15,586 nt of DNA from Bacteroidales bacterium (GTDB taxonomy: Bacteria; Bacteroidota; Bacteroidia; Bacteroidales; Tenuifilaceae), in NCBI GenBank assembly GCA_008933525.1, contig WBUV01000025.1, positions 1 to 15,586 on the forward strand. The letters are read 5' to 3'. This document shows positions 13,530-15,586 of the stretch, piece by piece. How positions within the stretch are numbered: position 1 is the first letter of the stretch; each line of letters opens with the position of its first letter. The translations under genes and the position numbers were made by a program. Below the pieces are notes generated by a model, which was not told the DNA's origin, did not search any database, and saw only the letters and a program-made list of their open reading frames with translations.

Positions 13530-15344
13530 CTATTGTTTTACGAATAACCTTGAGTATACCTGATTATCAAATTGCACTTTTATGCAGTAAATGCCTTTTT
13601 GAAAATTTGAAAAGGGGATACTGGCGGGTAGTTCATATATACTACTATTCAGAACCAAACGGCCCGATATGTCGAATATACTTATTACTTTCGGAGAATT
13701 CTTTACATTGTTTGCATCAACTGTGATAAAATCGGAACAAGGGTTGGGGTATAATTTTAAATTTTGATTGTCCTGCTCAACAATATTCGACTCAACAAGC
13801 GACTCGCTGCTAACTACAATATCCTGAAACCAAAGAGAATCAGCGGCTGATTTTCCGTAAAGTCCATAGTTAATGTAAAAACGGATACCTTTAATCATCG
13901 ATTTATCAGTTGTTTGCCCATACAAAGGAGTATTGGAACCCCAGTTACCATCGAAATTGAATGAGTATACATGGAACTCTCCATTTGGTGTAACTGGGGT
14001 GAACCTAAAAACCGGTGTAACATCGGTTAACCGGTTTTCTGTGTCAAACAAGTCTGCCCTTACAGCAACAGAGTTGCTGTAGTTGAAGGTTTTCATCCAA
14101 ATATTAAGGAATGTATGGTTAGTCATGTTAACTGGCGATGGAAATTCGTAAGATACGTAAGGGTAATCGCCAGGCTTCGTTATATTATACTTTACGCAAA
14201 GCAACGAGTCTTGTTTTGCCAGTGAAATTGAGTTTGATGTATTTGAAAGATTTGTCCATCCCGTTGTTCCATTTTCCTTAAAATTTACCAAGCTATATTT
14301 TTGCCCCGATGGATTAACACTCATCACCACAGAGTGGTTGTAAGTTCCAGCAGCCTCGGGATGGTTAATTTGTACTGAAACATTTCCTTGTGTGCTACCC
14401 CAGTTAACAGTTATTTGATGAGTTCCCTGTCCGCTAACAATTGTAGCACCCTCGGGAACACTCCAGTTAAATGTTGCGTTAGTTATGTTTTGGATACTAA
14501 AGGTTAGGTTGTTTTGATTCGCCGATGCGTAATTTGGTCCTTGTATCTTAATCTGATCTAGAGTGATGTTTTGGTAAACTCTAACATAGTCGATATAAAA
14601 TTTTTGTGGCCAAATATTTGGATCGACACCTTGTGCACCACCCCAGTTTCCACCAACAGCAAGGTTTAATAGTATGTGAAATGCTTTATCGAATGGCCAA
14701 GTTGTGTAGCCCGTATTCTCGTTGGTAAAAGTGAAATATTTTGTATTATCGACGTAAACCTCAATTTTTTCAGCGCTCCATTCAACAGCGTATAGATGAT
14801 AAGTTGTTTCGGCATCGGCAACGCCTGTGTTAGCTGTTTTTTGTGTTCCAATGGAGTGATTGTAAGCCTCGGTGTGAACACTACCGTGAACAACTCCTGG
14901 ATCATACCCAACATACTCCATAATATCTATTTCGCCACTTTTTGGCCAATTCCCATACTCCCAGCCTGTGGGAAGCATCCAGAACGCTGGCCATGTTCCA
15001 CGACCCGATGGGAGTTTAGCGTATGCTTCAATTCTCCCGTATAGCCAGTCGCCTTTTTGGCGGCTTACCAATCGAGCAGAGGTGTACTCTTTGCCATTGT
15101 ACGATTCTTTTCGAGCTTCAATAACAAGTTTCCCGCTCTCAACTCTGGCATTTTCAGTTCTATTCTCGGTGTAATACTGCAATTCATTATTACCCCAACC
15201 GCTTCCACCAACATCGTAGCTCCATTTTTGTGAGTTTGGAAGACCAGAATAGTTAAATTCATCGTTCCAAACCATTACCTGAATTTGTGCGATGCTTGGT
15301 ATCGATAGGAATGCGATTACAATTAGTATTATTATTTTTTTCAC
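13530..15344 (-). CDS. T9SS-exported GH16 beta-glucanase, multidomain
   Basis: A 604-aa extracellular endo-beta-glucanase, probably acting on beta-1,3(4)-glucan such as laminarin. Residues 1-19 are a signal peptide (cut near AQ). About 25-258 are the GH16 catalytic domain, with the ExDxxE signature E138-I-D140-I-M-E143 (nucleophile and acid/base) in SGEIDIMEYVG and the conserved WPAFWMLP (118-125). About 264-343 look like a PKD or Ig-like linker. About 350-514 form a jelly-roll-like region with similarity to carbohydrate-binding modules. About 529-604 are a type A T9SS sorting domain, beginning LYPNP and ending KGIYCIKVQFDNQVYSRLFVKQ, so the enzyme is secreted or anchored at the surface. The start is GTG, with no ATG alternative nearby and a good signal peptide from it. 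The stop lies 8 bp from the regulator's stop. The exact glucan is inferred from family. Confidence 0.93.
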   Translation of the reverse strand: MKKIIILIVIAFLSIPSIAQIQVMVWNDEFNYSGLPNSQKWSYDVGGSGWGNNELQYYTENRTENARVESGKLVIEARKESYNGKEYTSARLVSRQKGDWLYGRIEAYAKLPSGRGTWPAFWMLPTGWEYGNWPKSGEIDIMEYVGYDPGVVHGSVHTEAYNHSIGTQKTANTGVADAETTYHLYAVEWSAEKIEVYVDNTKYFTFTNENTGYTTWPFDKAFHILLNLAVGGNWGGAQGVDPNIWPQKFYIDYVRVYQNITLDQIKIQGPNYASANQNNLTFSIQNITNATFNWSVPEGATIVSGQGTHQITVNWGSTQGNVSVQINHPEAAGTYNHSVVMSVNPSGQKYSLVNFKENGTTGWTNLSNTSNSISLAKQDSLLCVKYNITKPGDYPYVSYEFPSPVNMTNHTFLNIWMKTFNYSNSVAVRADLFDTENRLTDVTPVFRFTPVTPNGEFHVYSFNFDGNWGSNTPLYGQTTDKSMIKGIRFYINYGLYGKSAADSLWFQDIVVSSESLVESNIVEQDNQNLKLYPNPCSDFITVDANNVKNSPKVISIFDISGRLVLNSSIYELPASIPFSNFQKGIYCIKVQFDNQVYSRLFVKQ

Positions 15345-15427
15345 GAGAAAAATAGTTTTTACACTTATTAAACAACTATAATACGATTAATAAAACAAAA
15401 GGGTTTAGGATAATTAGGTGAAGAAAT

Positions 15428-15461
15428 AAGCCTTCGGATTCGAAATGCAAAATCCGAAGGC
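15428..15461 (-). terminator. Hairpin after the GH3 gene
   Basis: GCCTTCGGATT (15430-15440) and AATCCGAAGGC (15451-15461) are perfect 11-bp arms in the 126-bp gap between the GH3 stop and the GH16 start. The downstream T-tract on the minus strand is short (TTATTTCTT), so termination may be partial. GH16 would then have its own promoter in the remaining gap, but I see no strong match. Confidence 0.7.
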
Positions 15462-15470
15462 AAACACAAC

Positions 15471-15586
15471 TTAATCCTCTAATTTAAAACTCAACTCTAA
15501 CAACTTGTCCGAATTTCCACCAACGAATACTTTAAAATCGCCGGGTTCAGTTTTGAACTCCATATTTCTTGTATAGTATGCTAAAT
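15471..15586 (-). CDS. C-terminal end of a probable GH3 beta-glucosidase, partial
   Basis: Only the last 38 codons are inside the window. They read from LAYYTRNMEF through TEPGDFKVFVGGNSDK to LSFKLED and a TAA stop at 15471. This matches the fibronectin type III-like tail of family GH3 glycosidases, which ends with an EPGxFxVxVGxxS strand. The rest, including the catalytic Asp, lies to the right of the window, so activity and signal peptide cannot be judged. Its place directly upstream of the GH16 gene on the same strand fits an enzyme that cleaves oligosaccharides released by GH16. The hairpin in between suggests separate transcription. Confidence 0.75.
   Translation of the reverse strand, partial: LAYYTRNMEFKTEPGDFKVFVGGNSDKLLELSFKLED

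Noticed and set aside
14007..14039. Inverted repeat AAAACCGG/CCGGTTTT inside the GH16 gene
   Set aside because: It lies within a well-supported coding region and the bases are explained by codons. There is no promoter or terminator context.

Overview
The window looks like chromosomal DNA of a Bacteroidota bacterium. Three things seen in the sequence point there: a type IX secretion (T9SS) C-terminal sorting domain on a secreted glucanase, a Reg_prop/Y_Y_Y membrane-bound LuxR-type regulator, and several promoters fitting the Bacteroidota consensus TTTG-N19-20-TAnnTTTG. The DNA is AT-rich throughout. I see no insertion sequence, phage gene or CRISPR array.

Layout. Positions 1-691 carry no convincing gene. 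They hold a perfect 21-bp palindrome, a probable plus-strand non-coding RNA made of two related tandem stem-loop units (about 318-624) and its terminator. Next come, on the minus strand, a conserved protein I cannot name (692-1246), an ECF sigma factor (1459-1956), a MerR regulator with a CarH-type B12-binding domain (2197-3087), an O-methyltransferase (3163-3801) and an M16 zinc peptidase (3806-5026). The peptidase and methyltransferase are only 4 bp apart and probably form an operon that may run on into the MerR gene. A secreted MORN-repeat protein (5130-5810) follows, then a tRNA-Phe on the plus strand with a textbook promoter and terminator, then a small lipoprotein (6216-6725, minus).

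Positions 6822-10331 form a compact minus-strand operon: phosphoglycerate mutase gpmI, a Cys-rich DUF3109 protein and an M20 dipeptidase, closed by a clear terminator. Positions 10615-15586 are a glucan-use region: a 968-aa membrane-bound transcription regulator (plus), a tail-to-tail T9SS-exported GH16 beta-glucanase (minus), and the C-terminal end of a probable GH3 beta-glucosidase (minus) running off the right edge.

How the genes work together. The glucan region suggests extracellular cutting of beta-1,3(4)-glucan (laminarin-like) by GH16, hydrolysis of the oligosaccharides by GH3, and control by the adjacent sensor-regulator. The MerR/ECF pair suggests a B12-based light or B12-status switch acting through a sigma factor. 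The ECF promoter has a perfect inverted repeat between its -33 and -7 elements, which is where MerR-family proteins normally bind. The carotenoid genes such pairs often control are not in view.

The least explained item is the tandem structured RNA candidate at the left edge.
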